Source of the DNA: a virus | Direction: 5' to 3' (one strand) | Length of the DNA: 47,452 bases | Virus record (IMG/VR): IMGVR_UViG_3300042314_000634 | Span: 1-47,452 of that record | Shown here: positions 16,446-22,604 of the stretch, piece after piece | Position numbering within the stretch: the first letter of the stretch is position 1 | Layout of the letters: each line of letters opens with the position of its first letter | The notes under the pieces: generated by a model | Database searches by the model: none | What the model saw: only the letters and a program-made list of their open reading frames with translations | Told to the model about the DNA's origin: nothing | Program-made: the position numbers and the translations under genes

Positions 16446-17540
16446 TTAAACTATTATTTTACCAACAATAGAAACCTCATCCGTTAAAGGATTTAATCCA
16501 CCGGCAAAAATTGAACTATCAAAATTAACAACATAGTTGTTTCCAACTTGTAATGATGTAGGCCAATATGCTTTTGAATACTTTACACCATTTATATAAA
16601 CTTTAATACCATCCGTTGCCGTTACTGAAAGTTCTGCTGGTGGTGTTACTAATTTTGTATTACTAAATGTAATTTGGTATGTTCCCGTAATTACACCAAT
16701 TTTACTATTATATAAGTTGATATAATCAAATAGTATTTTATTATCGTTGTAATCATTCATTGTAATTCCAGCAGTTAAAGCATCTCCTGCTGATTTGTTT
16801 ATATCAGTTTCTAATGTAGTAACAACTGCTCTCGTTGATATTGATTTTTTGATTGTACTTTCGTTGTTTGCAGATTCAGGTAAAAGATATGCATAAGTTG
16901 TTAGTGAAAAATTACTACGAACCAATCTTTCTTGATTATCTGTAACTTCAGTTACACCTTCAAACCCATCTATTGTAGTTCTAAACTTAAAGCCATCACG
17001 TTCTCCCCAATACTCTTGACTAGCCCATTGGAATTGTTCAACTATACTATTCATATGCTCTGTATAGTTTGTCCAAATCATAATATCATATGTAACATTT
17101 ACATAATCAGGCATCGTAATATCAATGATTTCTTTTCTAGGTTTGAAATTGTTTAACAAAGAAAACTTATCATATCTATTTTTATTGGAATATCCAACGT
17201 AAGATTGATAATGTAATTGACGATTGGGCATTGCCATCGTTTCATTTGGGGTTTGGCCGGTACGTTTGAACATAACCAATGGTAATTGTATCTTACCCCT
17301 TTGGTCTCTATATACACCATCTATTTGTGCCGATTTCCATCTTTCAGCATTTCCGTAGATTACTGGAACTGTTATTTCTTTACCATCCAATTTTAATTTT
17401 GGAACAATAATATCTCTCATATACGAAAAGATTGCCTCATCCACATCGTATATACTAATACCACGTTTGTATGTAATACCTTCTCTCGGCATTTGCTCTG
17501 CACGATTGATTGGTTTTTGTAGTGGATTATTTGTTGCCAT
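16446..17540 (-). CDS. gp15: Tail sheath stabiliser / tail completion protein, gp15-like
   Basis: A 364-residue protein. The segment IYDVDEAIFSYMRDIIVPKLKLDGKEITVPVIYGNAERWKS is cut by no gaps and follows the pattern of T4 gp15 and its marine-phage relatives. So do LPLVMFKRTG, the VNVTYDIMIWTNYTEHMNSIVEQF helix, the FKFRTTIDGF strand and RLVRSNFSLTTYAYLLPE. T4 gp15 caps the tail tube and sheath and joins the tail to the neck. At 364 residues it is longer than T4 gp15 (about 270), with an extra C-terminal domain from about residue 240 that may bind local partners. Gene order gp13-gp14-gp15 is as in T4 and supports the call. Confidence 0.75.
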   Translation of the reverse strand: MATNNPLQKPINRAEQMPREGITYKRGISIYDVDEAIFSYMRDIIVPKLKLDGKEITVPVIYGNAERWKSAQIDGVYRDQRGKIQLPLVMFKRTGQTPNETMAMPNRQLHYQSYVGYSNKNRYDKFSLLNNFKPRKEIIDITMPDYVNVTYDIMIWTNYTEHMNSIVEQFQWASQEYWGERDGFKFRTTIDGFEGVTEVTDNQERLVRSNFSLTTYAYLLPESANNESTIKKSISTRAVVTTLETDINKSAGDALTAGITMNDYNDNKILFDYINLYNSKIGVITGTYQITFSNTKLVTPPAELSVTATDGIKVYINGVKYSKAYWPTSLQVGNNYVVNFDSSIFAGGLNPLTDEVSIVGKIIV

Positions 17541-17541
17541 A

Positions 17542-17997
17542 TTATTCTACTCTTGGTTTAATATTCAATTGTGATAATCTAGTCAAACGAGTTGTACATT
17601 CAATACCAAAATTGTTTTCCGATTGCATACCTACCAATTGTGATTGATTGGTATTTGTAATTTCATAAAAACTATCATTGAAATAAAAGAAATCACCAAC
17701 TTCTGGTAATATATCTTTGACAATACAAGTGTCTTGATTTACTCTTACAATTACTTCTTGTTCTGTATCTTGTCCAAATCCATCATATTGTTGAGTTTCA
17801 TCACCGTATTGTAAAACTGCAAATACAGATACACCATCATAGTACGATTTGTCTAATGACTCACCATATAGATTTACTTTTGTTTCACCCACTATAAGTT
17901 TATAAAAGAACACTTGAGTTTGGATTACAGAATCCACAAGCTCTCTACTTATATTTTGGAAAAAATTGTAATCTCTTGTACCTATAAAACGTGGCAT
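17542..17997 (-). CDS. gp14: Neck protein, gp14-like
   Basis: A 151-residue protein. The N-terminal FFQNISRELVDSVIQTQVFFYKLIVGETKVNLYGES and the late GDFFYFNDSFYEITNTN segment match the layout of T4 gp14, which has a GDLIYFPMDNSLFEI-type stretch at the same place. gp14 and gp13 form the head-completion complex that seals the portal after DNA packaging and provides the surface for tail joining. The protein is somewhat shorter than T4 gp14. It lies between the gp13-like and gp15-like genes with four- and one-base gaps, the same order as in T4. Confidence 0.7.
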   Translation of the reverse strand: MPRFIGTRDYNFFQNISRELVDSVIQTQVFFYKLIVGETKVNLYGESLDKSYYDGVSVFAVLQYGDETQQYDGFGQDTEQEVIVRVNQDTCIVKDILPEVGDFFYFNDSFYEITNTNQSQLVGMQSENNFGIECTTRLTRLSQLNIKPRVE

Positions 17998-18001
17998 ACT
18001 A

Positions 18002-19168
18002 TTATCCTATATAAAATGGCATTGGTATTTTATTCAACATCTTTTGTACATTATCTGCTTCTTGCATTCTGTATTCCATTTGTTTTGGTCTACTCAATTC
18101 TTCCAAATTCTGTCTCAATTGCTCGTACAATCTATCTTTATCGTTTTGTGCTTCTGCTCTCAATGCTGCACCATCCAATGAAACCTCACCCTCTGGAATT
18201 GGAATAGTTGCGTATTTCTCTCTAATAGCACCTAATAGTTCCTTTGCTAATGCTAATGTATATTTCCAAATCCATTGCTTACCAACTGAATTGATTGTTC
18301 TATATGGAATAAAATCGTAATTTACATTTGAGTAAGATGATACTGCACCTGCTTTCTTTTGAATTGCATTTTCATCTCTATCATCCACTACAATATATTC
18401 AAACCACATTTGCGCCGGTGTTTTATCCGTAGGAGCAGGAAAAATGTGTAGTTCATTATTTACTATGTTAAATGTATATGCACTTCTACGAACCTGGTCA
18501 TTAAATTCAATTGCCTGAATACGAAGTAAATCTTCATATATTGGCATCATTACAAATTGTGCCGCTGGTGAGAATGAACTAAATCCAAATTCATCCATAA
18601 GGTTTAGAGTACCTTTTGCAGAAACTGCATATGGGTCAAAGAAACGAGAGATTGCGGGTGTGTTTTCATAAAACACCTTTTTAATTTCAATTCTTTTTCC
18701 ACTTTCACTTACATCTGCCCATAGGTGGTTCAAATCATATTTACTTACACCAATTTGAGTTTGGAATGAACCTGATTTTTGTGATGTATAACCACCAACT
18801 TCTGCTTCTTGTCCATAAGAATTTGCAATACGGATTAAAGAACCGATATTAGTTCCCTCTACATATGTGTTTGTAAAGTTAGAACCAGTAGATTGCCCCA
18901 TCAAATTAGATAGGTTATTACGGATGTTGAATTGATTTACTTGTGCAGAGTATTCACTAATTGATTCCTCAAAACAAGCATATATGTTTACGGGTAGTAA
19001 TTCAATGTTTTGAATTGGATAACCTAATCGTTTTGCAACCCAATCGCCCACACGAGGTCCGTCTGCTTGGAAGTTTATATCTGTATCATAAATTCCGAAA
19101 GGAGTTGAACCGGAGATTGCAGAACCACTTCCCGGCCAGTTTATACTAGTTACTAAATCTGCTGCCAT
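18002..19168 (-). CDS. gp13: Neck protein, gp13-like
   Basis: A 388-residue protein. The N-terminal region DTDINFQADGPRVGDWVAKRLGYPIQNIELLP, then IYACFEESISEYSAQVNQFNIRNNLSNLMG, is typical of gp13 neck proteins in marine T4-like phages. Further on, SGKRIEIKKVFYEN, a hydrophobic EDLLRIQAIEFNDQVRRSAYTF and a C-terminal helical tail rich in Arg/Glu/Gln follow. In T4, gp13 joins gp14 to close the head and form the neck. It leads an operon with a TATATTTATA promoter 21 nt upstream and a terminator just before that. It is the first gene after the small-gene island. Confidence 0.8.
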   Translation of the reverse strand: MAADLVTSINWPGSGSAISGSTPFGIYDTDINFQADGPRVGDWVAKRLGYPIQNIELLPVNIYACFEESISEYSAQVNQFNIRNNLSNLMGQSTGSNFTNTYVEGTNIGSLIRIANSYGQEAEVGGYTSQKSGSFQTQIGVSKYDLNHLWADVSESGKRIEIKKVFYENTPAISRFFDPYAVSAKGTLNLMDEFGFSSFSPAAQFVMMPIYEDLLRIQAIEFNDQVRRSAYTFNIVNNELHIFPAPTDKTPAQMWFEYIVVDDRDENAIQKKAGAVSSYSNVNYDFIPYRTINSVGKQWIWKYTLALAKELLGAIREKYATIPIPEGEVSLDGAALRAEAQNDKDRLYEQLRQNLEELSRPKQMEYRMQEADNVQKMLNKIPMPFYIG

Positions 19169-19189
19169 AATTTGTTGTTATATACCTAA

Positions 19190-19199
19190 TATAAATATA
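19190..19199 (-). promoter_or_regulatory. Putative late promoter TATATTTATA
   Basis: An exact motif on the minus strand, 21 nt before the gp13 ATG and just after the island's terminator. It restarts structural-gene transcription after the small-gene island. Confidence 0.65.
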
Positions 19200-19221
19200 C
19201 GATTTCTAAAATAGGATATAA

Positions 19222-19249
19222 CAAAAAAACTACCCACAAAGTGAGTAGT
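19222..19249 (-). terminator. Rho-independent terminator closing the small-gene island
   Basis: On the minus strand, a 9-bp stem ACTACTCAC/GTGGGTAGT (one T-G pair) with a TTT loop is followed by TTTTTTTG. It separates the 19301-19660 gene from gp13. Confidence 0.85.
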
Positions 19250-19300
19250 CTTTAACACAATCAAAATGAAAAATCAAAAAAAGAAACCTAATCTATATTT

Positions 19301-19660
19301 TTACAAACCTTGCTCCCTTCGAAGTTGTTGGTTGTCATATTCAGCTTCCGAATACTCTACCACTTTTAAGTAAGGGTCAAACTTTGTTTCGTAGTAACCA
19401 TTTAGGTTAGCAATTGAAATCATTGTATCAATGAATGACTTACGAACATAAGTCATATCAGATGAACCAAAACCCTGGTCTTCAGGCCAATCAGAGTAAT
19501 CTTCAGCTACCTCATTTAATGCATCGTAAACTGCATCCATATAGGTAATAACTCTATTAGTAAAACGTCCCTCAACAGGAAAAGTATTTTTAATAGTATC
19601 AAACCCCTCGATTAAAGAAGCGGTGGCTAAAACTGAATTAAGATTAAATGGAAGACTCAT
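19301..19660 (-). CDS. Small hypothetical protein, island gene 1
   Basis: A 119-residue acidic protein (MSLPFNLNSVLATASLIEGFDTI...) with a mostly helical middle (NRVITYMDAVYDALNEVAEDYSDWPEDQGFG), a second helical stretch (YVRKSFIDTMISIANLNGYYETKFDP) and a charged end (EAEYDNQQLRREQGL). No known motif or membrane segment is visible. It is driven by a host-type promoter 38 nt upstream and ends in a strong terminator, unlike the structural genes around it. I infer that it is made early in infection, possibly to act on a host protein. The function is unknown. Confidence 0.55.
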   Translation of the reverse strand: MSLPFNLNSVLATASLIEGFDTIKNTFPVEGRFTNRVITYMDAVYDALNEVAEDYSDWPEDQGFGSSDMTYVRKSFIDTMISIANLNGYYETKFDPYLKVVEYSEAEYDNQQLRREQGL

Positions 19661-19698
19661 AGTAGATATATTTAAAATGTTTAACTCTTATTACTCTA

Positions 19699-19729
19699 TA
19701 AAGGTAAGCATAATAAATGGGAAAGTCAA
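19699..19729 (-). promoter_or_regulatory. Host-type promoter, island copy A
   Basis: On the minus strand, TTGAC (19725-19729), an 18-nt spacer, then TACCTTTA (19699-19706). This fits the Bacteroidota -33 TTG / -7 TAnnTTTG promoter. The -33 sits inside a GGGAAAG...CTTTCCC inverted repeat. A GTTAAACAT element follows in the leader. Confidence 0.8.
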
Positions 19730-19748
19730 GTCTTTCCCAAATTATTTT

Positions 19749-20327
19749 TTAAATATTTTGTAATGCTTTTTGAATAACATTTTCAGTATAAGAATAACCT
19801 CTCAACTTCTCAATCGCTTTCTCCAAAGTTAATACTCCCCATACATACTCACCGGCCATCATAGCTTTCAAGCTACGTTTTGCTTCTGGCCAAGTACCAT
19901 AGGGTGCTTTACCATTGAAACTCACATACTTTGCACCAAACTCTAATTCAGTTCCGTTATCAGTCTTACCATTATCTCCGTATTCGTAGATGTCATGCAT
20001 CCCGTCATAATGTCCACCTTTGAACATATTACAGAACGAAGCGATTTCACGATAATCATCAGTACCATATTCTAACTCCGAACCATCAGCGTAACAAGCA
20101 TAAAGGTCAGATGAACAACCATTAGCAAAGGTTTCTGATTTACCCCATACTAACATATTAGGATATTTAACTTTCATCCATTGTTTGAACATCAAAGGAA
20201 CTTCTTTTCGTCCAATAGAAATAACTGGATTAAGTAACGCAACTCCTGAATAAGAGTGAGTACGAAGACAATTTACAGGTAACTCAAAACGGATACCCAA
20301 GTAATCAAATTTCGTTGTATTTTTCAT
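19749..20327 (-). CDS. Hypothetical protein, island gene 2
   Basis: A 192-residue soluble protein (MKNTTKFDYLGIRFELPVNCLRTHSY...). It is rich in aromatic residues and glycine in the middle: ADGSELEYGTDDYREIASFCNMFKGGHYDGMHDIYEYGDNGKT. Its C-terminal helical stretch is LTLEKAIEKLRGYSYTENVIQKAL. YADGSELEYG and DNGTELEFG look like an internal repeat of a short beta hairpin. It contains five cysteines and no clear catalytic signature. Its own TTGAC-N18-TACCTTTA promoter lies 36 nt upstream. The composition and codon use look like the neighbouring genes. Function unknown. Early expression is inferred from the promoter. Confidence 0.55.
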   Translation of the reverse strand: MKNTTKFDYLGIRFELPVNCLRTHSYSGVALLNPVISIGRKEVPLMFKQWMKVKYPNMLVWGKSETFANGCSSDLYACYADGSELEYGTDDYREIASFCNMFKGGHYDGMHDIYEYGDNGKTDNGTELEFGAKYVSFNGKAPYGTWPEAKRSLKAMMAGEYVWGVLTLEKAIEKLRGYSYTENVIQKALQNI

Positions 20328-20363
20328 AATTTTATGTTTAATGTTTAACCCTCATTGGTTTAA

Positions 20364-20394
20364 TAAAGGTACAAAGAATAATTGAGAATGTCAA
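20364..20394 (-). promoter_or_regulatory. Host-type promoter, island copy B
   Basis: On the minus strand, TTGAC (20390-20394), 18-nt spacer, TACCTTTA (20364-20371), 36 nt before the 20327 ATG. The most diverged spacer of the four copies, yet spacing and both elements are unchanged. Confidence 0.8.
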
Positions 20395-20413
20395 GCTTTT
20401 AGCAAAATATTTT

Positions 20414-20668
20414 TCAATTATTTTCATCTTTTTTTGCAATAATTTCCAAGTCACCTTGAACCATTACTTTCCTTCCATACACATCATCAAATACAATACC
20501 ACGACCATAAACTCTAAATGAATTTGCATAATATCGTTTTCCATTTTCCGATGTAATTTCATACTTTGCTTTATCCGTTTTACCAGGTATTGCAAATGCA
20601 AGTGCCGCTGCCATTGACATAATCACCAATGCTCCAAAAATTGCTAATCCGCTTTTAAATGTTGCCAT
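20414..20668 (-). CDS. Small membrane or secreted protein, island gene 3
   Basis: With the ATG at 20666-20668 it encodes 84 residues starting MATFKSGLAIFGALVIMSMAAALAFA. This is a short positively charged start followed by about 20 hydrophobic residues, so it is a signal anchor or a signal peptide with possible cleavage after AFA. The remaining 55 residues are charged and beta-like (YEITSENGKRYYANSF, RVYGRGIVFDDVYGRKVMV). A start three codons earlier is possible but would deepen the overlap with the 45-aa ORF upstream. A periplasmic or membrane action during early infection, for example on envelope functions or superinfection, is a guess from topology. Confidence 0.55.
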   Translation of the reverse strand: MATFKSGLAIFGALVIMSMAAALAFAIPGKTDKAKYEITSENGKRYYANSFRVYGRGIVFDDVYGRKVMVQGDLEIIAKKDENN

Positions 20669-20792
20669 CTTTATCAAAATTTTTAAAATCGTTAATTAAA
20701 TAAACCAAACCACCAACAAATAGTGATGCTAATAAGACGAGATATACCCCATCTACTACATAATCCATTGTTTTATAAATGTATCCTAACAT
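20655..20792 (-). CDS. 45-aa single-pass membrane protein, island gene 4
   Basis: A short ORF starting MLGYIYKTMDYVVDGVYLVL and ending NFDKDGNI. Residues about 14-34 form one hydrophobic membrane span. It fills an otherwise empty stretch in the operon, 18 nt after the upstream stop, and overlaps the next gene by 14 nt, the compact spacing typical of real genes here. It and its neighbour are two membrane proteins in a row, so they may work together. Function unknown. Confidence 0.5.
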   Translation of the reverse strand: MLGYIYKTMDYVVDGVYLVLLASLFVGGLVYLINDFKNFDKDGNI

Positions 20793-20810
20793 AGTTTTAT
20801 TATTTTAAGT

Positions 20811-21053
20811 TTAAAAGAAAAATGCATTCCATACACACTCAACAGGCCTTTGATACCTCTCACCAGCTCTATGGTTATGTTGGGCAGAGAATGAATGAGA
20901 TGGATAAATGGATTTAACTACCTCCATTGTACACGTCCCAGCGTACTCATTAATACCTATCAGTTTTGCTCGTAAGGTTGGAGAGAAGTTCTCTGGTGTA
21001 TCCTCACCTATTACCTTAACTAAATCCGTAATCTTACTATCTGAATATTTCAT
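20811..21053 (-). CDS. Small hypothetical protein, island gene 5
   Basis: An 80-residue protein starting MKYSDSKITDLVKVIGEDTPENFSPTLRAKL when joined in two halves. The C-terminal part contains GTCTMEVVKSIYPSHSFSAQ and HNHRAGERYQ, and ends in the aromatic WNAFFF. Two cysteines and three histidines could bind metal but do not form a known motif. Start and stop spacing (7 nt after the upstream stop) fits the operon. I do not recognise it. Function unknown. Confidence 0.45.
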   Translation of the reverse strand: MKYSDSKITDLVKVIGEDTPENFSPTLRAKLIGINEYAGTCTMEVVKSIYPSHSFSAQHNHRAGERYQRPVECVWNAFFF

Positions 21054-21060
21054 AGTTTTA

Positions 21061-21249
21061 TTATTTAAAAGATTTTAAGTTCATTATAAGAAATGCGTTG
21101 GTTTTTTTGTAAACCGATTCGGCAACTAAATTGTTGGCAAACATAACATCATTTTTTGTGATAGTATTTATGATGTGGGATTTACTTAAAAAATCAAAAC
21201 CACCGGTCAATGCCGCAATGTAAAAATGAAAATCTGTGAATCGTTTCAT
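21061..21249 (-). CDS. Small hypothetical protein, island gene 6
   Basis: A 62-residue protein (MKRFTDFHFYIAALTGGFDF...) with a basic start, a mildly hydrophobic N-terminal third and a lysine/asparagine-rich end. No motif is recognised. It begins 31 nt after promoter copy C and is the first gene of that transcript. The leader has the same GTTAAACAT element as the other island leaders, which supports this ATG as the real start. Confidence 0.45.
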   Translation of the reverse strand: MKRFTDFHFYIAALTGGFDFLSKSHIINTITKNDVMFANNLVAESVYKKTNAFLIMNLKSFK

Positions 21250-21280
21250 ATTGAATTATTTATGTTTAACTGATGTTTAG

Positions 21281-21311
21281 TAAAGGTAAGCAAAATAAAT
21301 GAGAAAGTCAA
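21281..21311 (-). promoter_or_regulatory. Host-type promoter, island copy C
   Basis: On the minus strand, TTGAC (21307-21311), 18-nt spacer, TACCTTTA (21281-21288), 31 nt before the 21249 ATG. Closest in spacer sequence to copy A. Confidence 0.8.
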
Positions 21312-21328
21312 GTCTTTTCTTAATTATT

Positions 21329-21511
21329 TTACAAACTATGTCCTAATTTATTATGTATGGAAACCATATGTTTGCAAGGTGTGTATCTACGGAAACTTCT
21401 TGCTTCACAATTACAATCTACAATTTTCCAATCTTCAACTGAAACTTTGTAGTATTTTAACTTTTGGGTCTTTTTATCTCTACTACCCATTTCTTTGTAA
21501 AACCACTTCAT
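21329..21511 (-). CDS. Small SWIM-type zinc-finger protein, island gene 7
   Basis: With the ATG at 21509-21511 it encodes 60 residues. Cys33, Cys35, Cys46 and His48 make CxC-x10-CxH (CNC...CKH), the signature of SWIM zinc fingers. In SWIM proteins this binds zinc and mediates contacts with DNA or protein. The rest is basic (MGSRDKKTQKLKYYKVS), and almost the whole protein is the finger plus a short arm. An upstream TTG start at 21562 would add 17 residues but has weaker context. A host-takeover or DNA-binding role is plausible. The target is unknown. Confidence 0.6.
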   Translation of the reverse strand: MKWFYKEMGSRDKKTQKLKYYKVSVEDWKIVDCNCEARSFRRYTPCKHMVSIHNKLGHSL

Positions 21512-21522
21512 ATCTTTGTTGT

Positions 21523-21582
21523 TTAGTAACCTAACATTTTTAAAACTCGCAATCCAAACCAAATAAAATCTAAAATTTTCAT
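21523..21582 (-). CDS. Possible 19-aa leader ORF before the SWIM gene
   Basis: An ATG at 21580-21582 directly follows the conserved GTTAAA leader element and promoter copy D, exactly where the other island genes start. It encodes MKILDFIWFGLRVLKMLGY and stops 11 nt before the SWIM ATG. It could be a real micropeptide, a coupling leader, or the start of a longer gene now split by a frameshift. Confidence 0.3.
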   Translation of the reverse strand: MKILDFIWFGLRVLKMLGY

Positions 21583-21604
21583 ATCTTTAACTCTTATTAC
21601 ATAG

Positions 21605-21635
21605 TAAAGGTAAGTAAAAATAATGAGAATGTCAA
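21605..21635 (-). promoter_or_regulatory. Host-type promoter, island copy D (first in the island)
   Basis: On the minus strand, TTGAC (21631-21635), 18-nt spacer, TACCTTTA (21605-21612). It lies just after the terminator of the preceding structural transcript and opens the island. Confidence 0.8.
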
Positions 21636-21660
21636 GTCTTTTCTTAATTATTTTTTAGAC

Positions 21661-21686
21661 ATAAAAAAACCCACCGAAGTGGGTTT
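21661..21686 (-). terminator. Strong rho-independent terminator opening the island
   Basis: On the minus strand, a perfect 8-bp stem AAACCCAC/GTGGGTTT with a TTCG tetraloop, followed by TTTTTTTAT (some shared with the stem). It ends the 22500-21708 transcript. Confidence 0.9.
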
Positions 21687-21707
21687 AGATATTTTTGTAA
21701 ATTTATA

Positions 21708-21944
21708 TTATTCCAAAATAATCATTGCACCTGATGAAATTGTTAAATATATCGGGTAGCAAGGAAATATTTGATGATTATCAATTGATGTTAAATTTAT
21801 AACACCACCACCTGCTAATGCTACACTACCACTTGGGTTTCCTTCACCTCGCATAACTCCCCAAACATTTGGATATGCCGTTCCTTTTCCTAATGCAACC
21901 GAACCACTTACGGTTGATACTTTATATGCTCTATATTCTGCCAT
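21708..21944 (-). CDS. Small head- or fibre-associated structural protein
   Basis: A 78-residue beta-rich protein with alternating small and hydrophobic residues: VSTVSGSVALGKG, PSGSVALAGGGVINLTSIDNHQ and YPIYLTISSGAMIILE. The two SGSVAL segments look like a repeated strand. Its position directly after the fibre-like 21964-22500 gene, in a late transcript next to the major capsid gene, suggests a virion component such as a head decoration or fibre part. No family is recognised. Confidence 0.5.
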   Translation of the reverse strand: MAEYRAYKVSTVSGSVALGKGTAYPNVWGVMRGEGNPSGSVALAGGGVINLTSIDNHQIFPCYPIYLTISSGAMIILE

Positions 21945-21963
21945 TTTATTTTTATTTATAATT

Positions 21964-22500
21964 TTAATGAACTATTGCTAAAAAATCACTTGCAGTATAG
22001 ATATAAATATCACCTGCTACTAACCCGCCTGCTAATGCAGCTGCATTATTAGCATATGTTGGGATATTTGCAATGTTTAAACGATTTGCACCATTCGAAC
22101 CAATTACAGGTGTATTAGAACCACTTGCAAATTTAATATATCCAGTTGCTGCATTTTGTACACCTGATACTTGCATTGTATTTGAACGATTTACATCACC
22201 AATCCAAGCATCATCACCAACTTTAAAGTTTTGTCCACCACCATTGTTGGTTGCGAAGAATTTATCTTGTGTAGAATAACTACCACTTACACCAATCGAA
22301 CCACTTAATGCGGCTATTGATGCGCTTAAAGATGTAATATCAGCATCGGTTGCTAATCCAGCCACATCCAATGGTGATTGGATTGCTTCTACTGTTGAAT
22401 ATGCAAATTGAAATCCATCTTCCGTTACTACCATCACTTTGGTACTACCACTCGGTGCTATAATATCTAAATCGTATGCTCTATGTAATGAGTTTGCCAT
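21964..22500 (-). CDS. Head-fibre-like structural protein
   Basis: A 178-residue protein. The N-terminus (ANSLHRAYDLDIIAPSG) is followed by a short serine/alanine coiled section (ITSLSASIAALSGSIGVSGS), a beta-rich body and the C-terminal segment LNIANIPTYANNAAALAGGLVAGDIYIY. The last pattern (LPTYxxxAAAxAGGLxxGDxY) is, from memory, common at the C-terminus of phage head-fibre or decoration proteins, where it forms a trimer tip. It starts a transcript with a TATATTTATA promoter between the capsid gene's terminator and the ATG. A short AGGA in the leader, 7 nt upstream of the ATG, may act as a weak ribosome-binding site. Confidence 0.6.
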   Translation of the reverse strand: MANSLHRAYDLDIIAPSGSTKVMVVTEDGFQFAYSTVEAIQSPLDVAGLATDADITSLSASIAALSGSIGVSGSYSTQDKFFATNNGGGQNFKVGDDAWIGDVNRSNTMQVSGVQNAATGYIKFASGSNTPVIGSNGANRLNIANIPTYANNAAALAGGLVAGDIYIYTASDFLAIVH

Positions 22501-22524
22501 TTTAATCCTATTGTTTTTATATTA

Positions 22525-22534
22525 TATAAATATA
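22525..22534 (-). promoter_or_regulatory. Putative late promoter TATATTTATA
   Basis: An exact motif on the minus strand, 24 nt before the ATG at 22500 and 20 nt after the capsid-gene terminator. Confidence 0.65.
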
Positions 22535-22550
22535 TAGTTTTCATATAAAC

Positions 22551-22580
22551 AAAAAAAAGAGAGGATTTCTCCTCTCTCTT
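22551..22580 (-). terminator. Rho-independent terminator after the major capsid gene
   Basis: On the minus strand, a perfect 11-bp stem AAAAGAGAGGA/TCCTCTCTTTT with a four-base loop and a T-run continuing to TTTTTTTTG. Separates gp23 from the head-fibre gene. Confidence 0.9.
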
Positions 22581-22604
22581 TTCACTTTACTTTTGATTGT
22601 TGGA

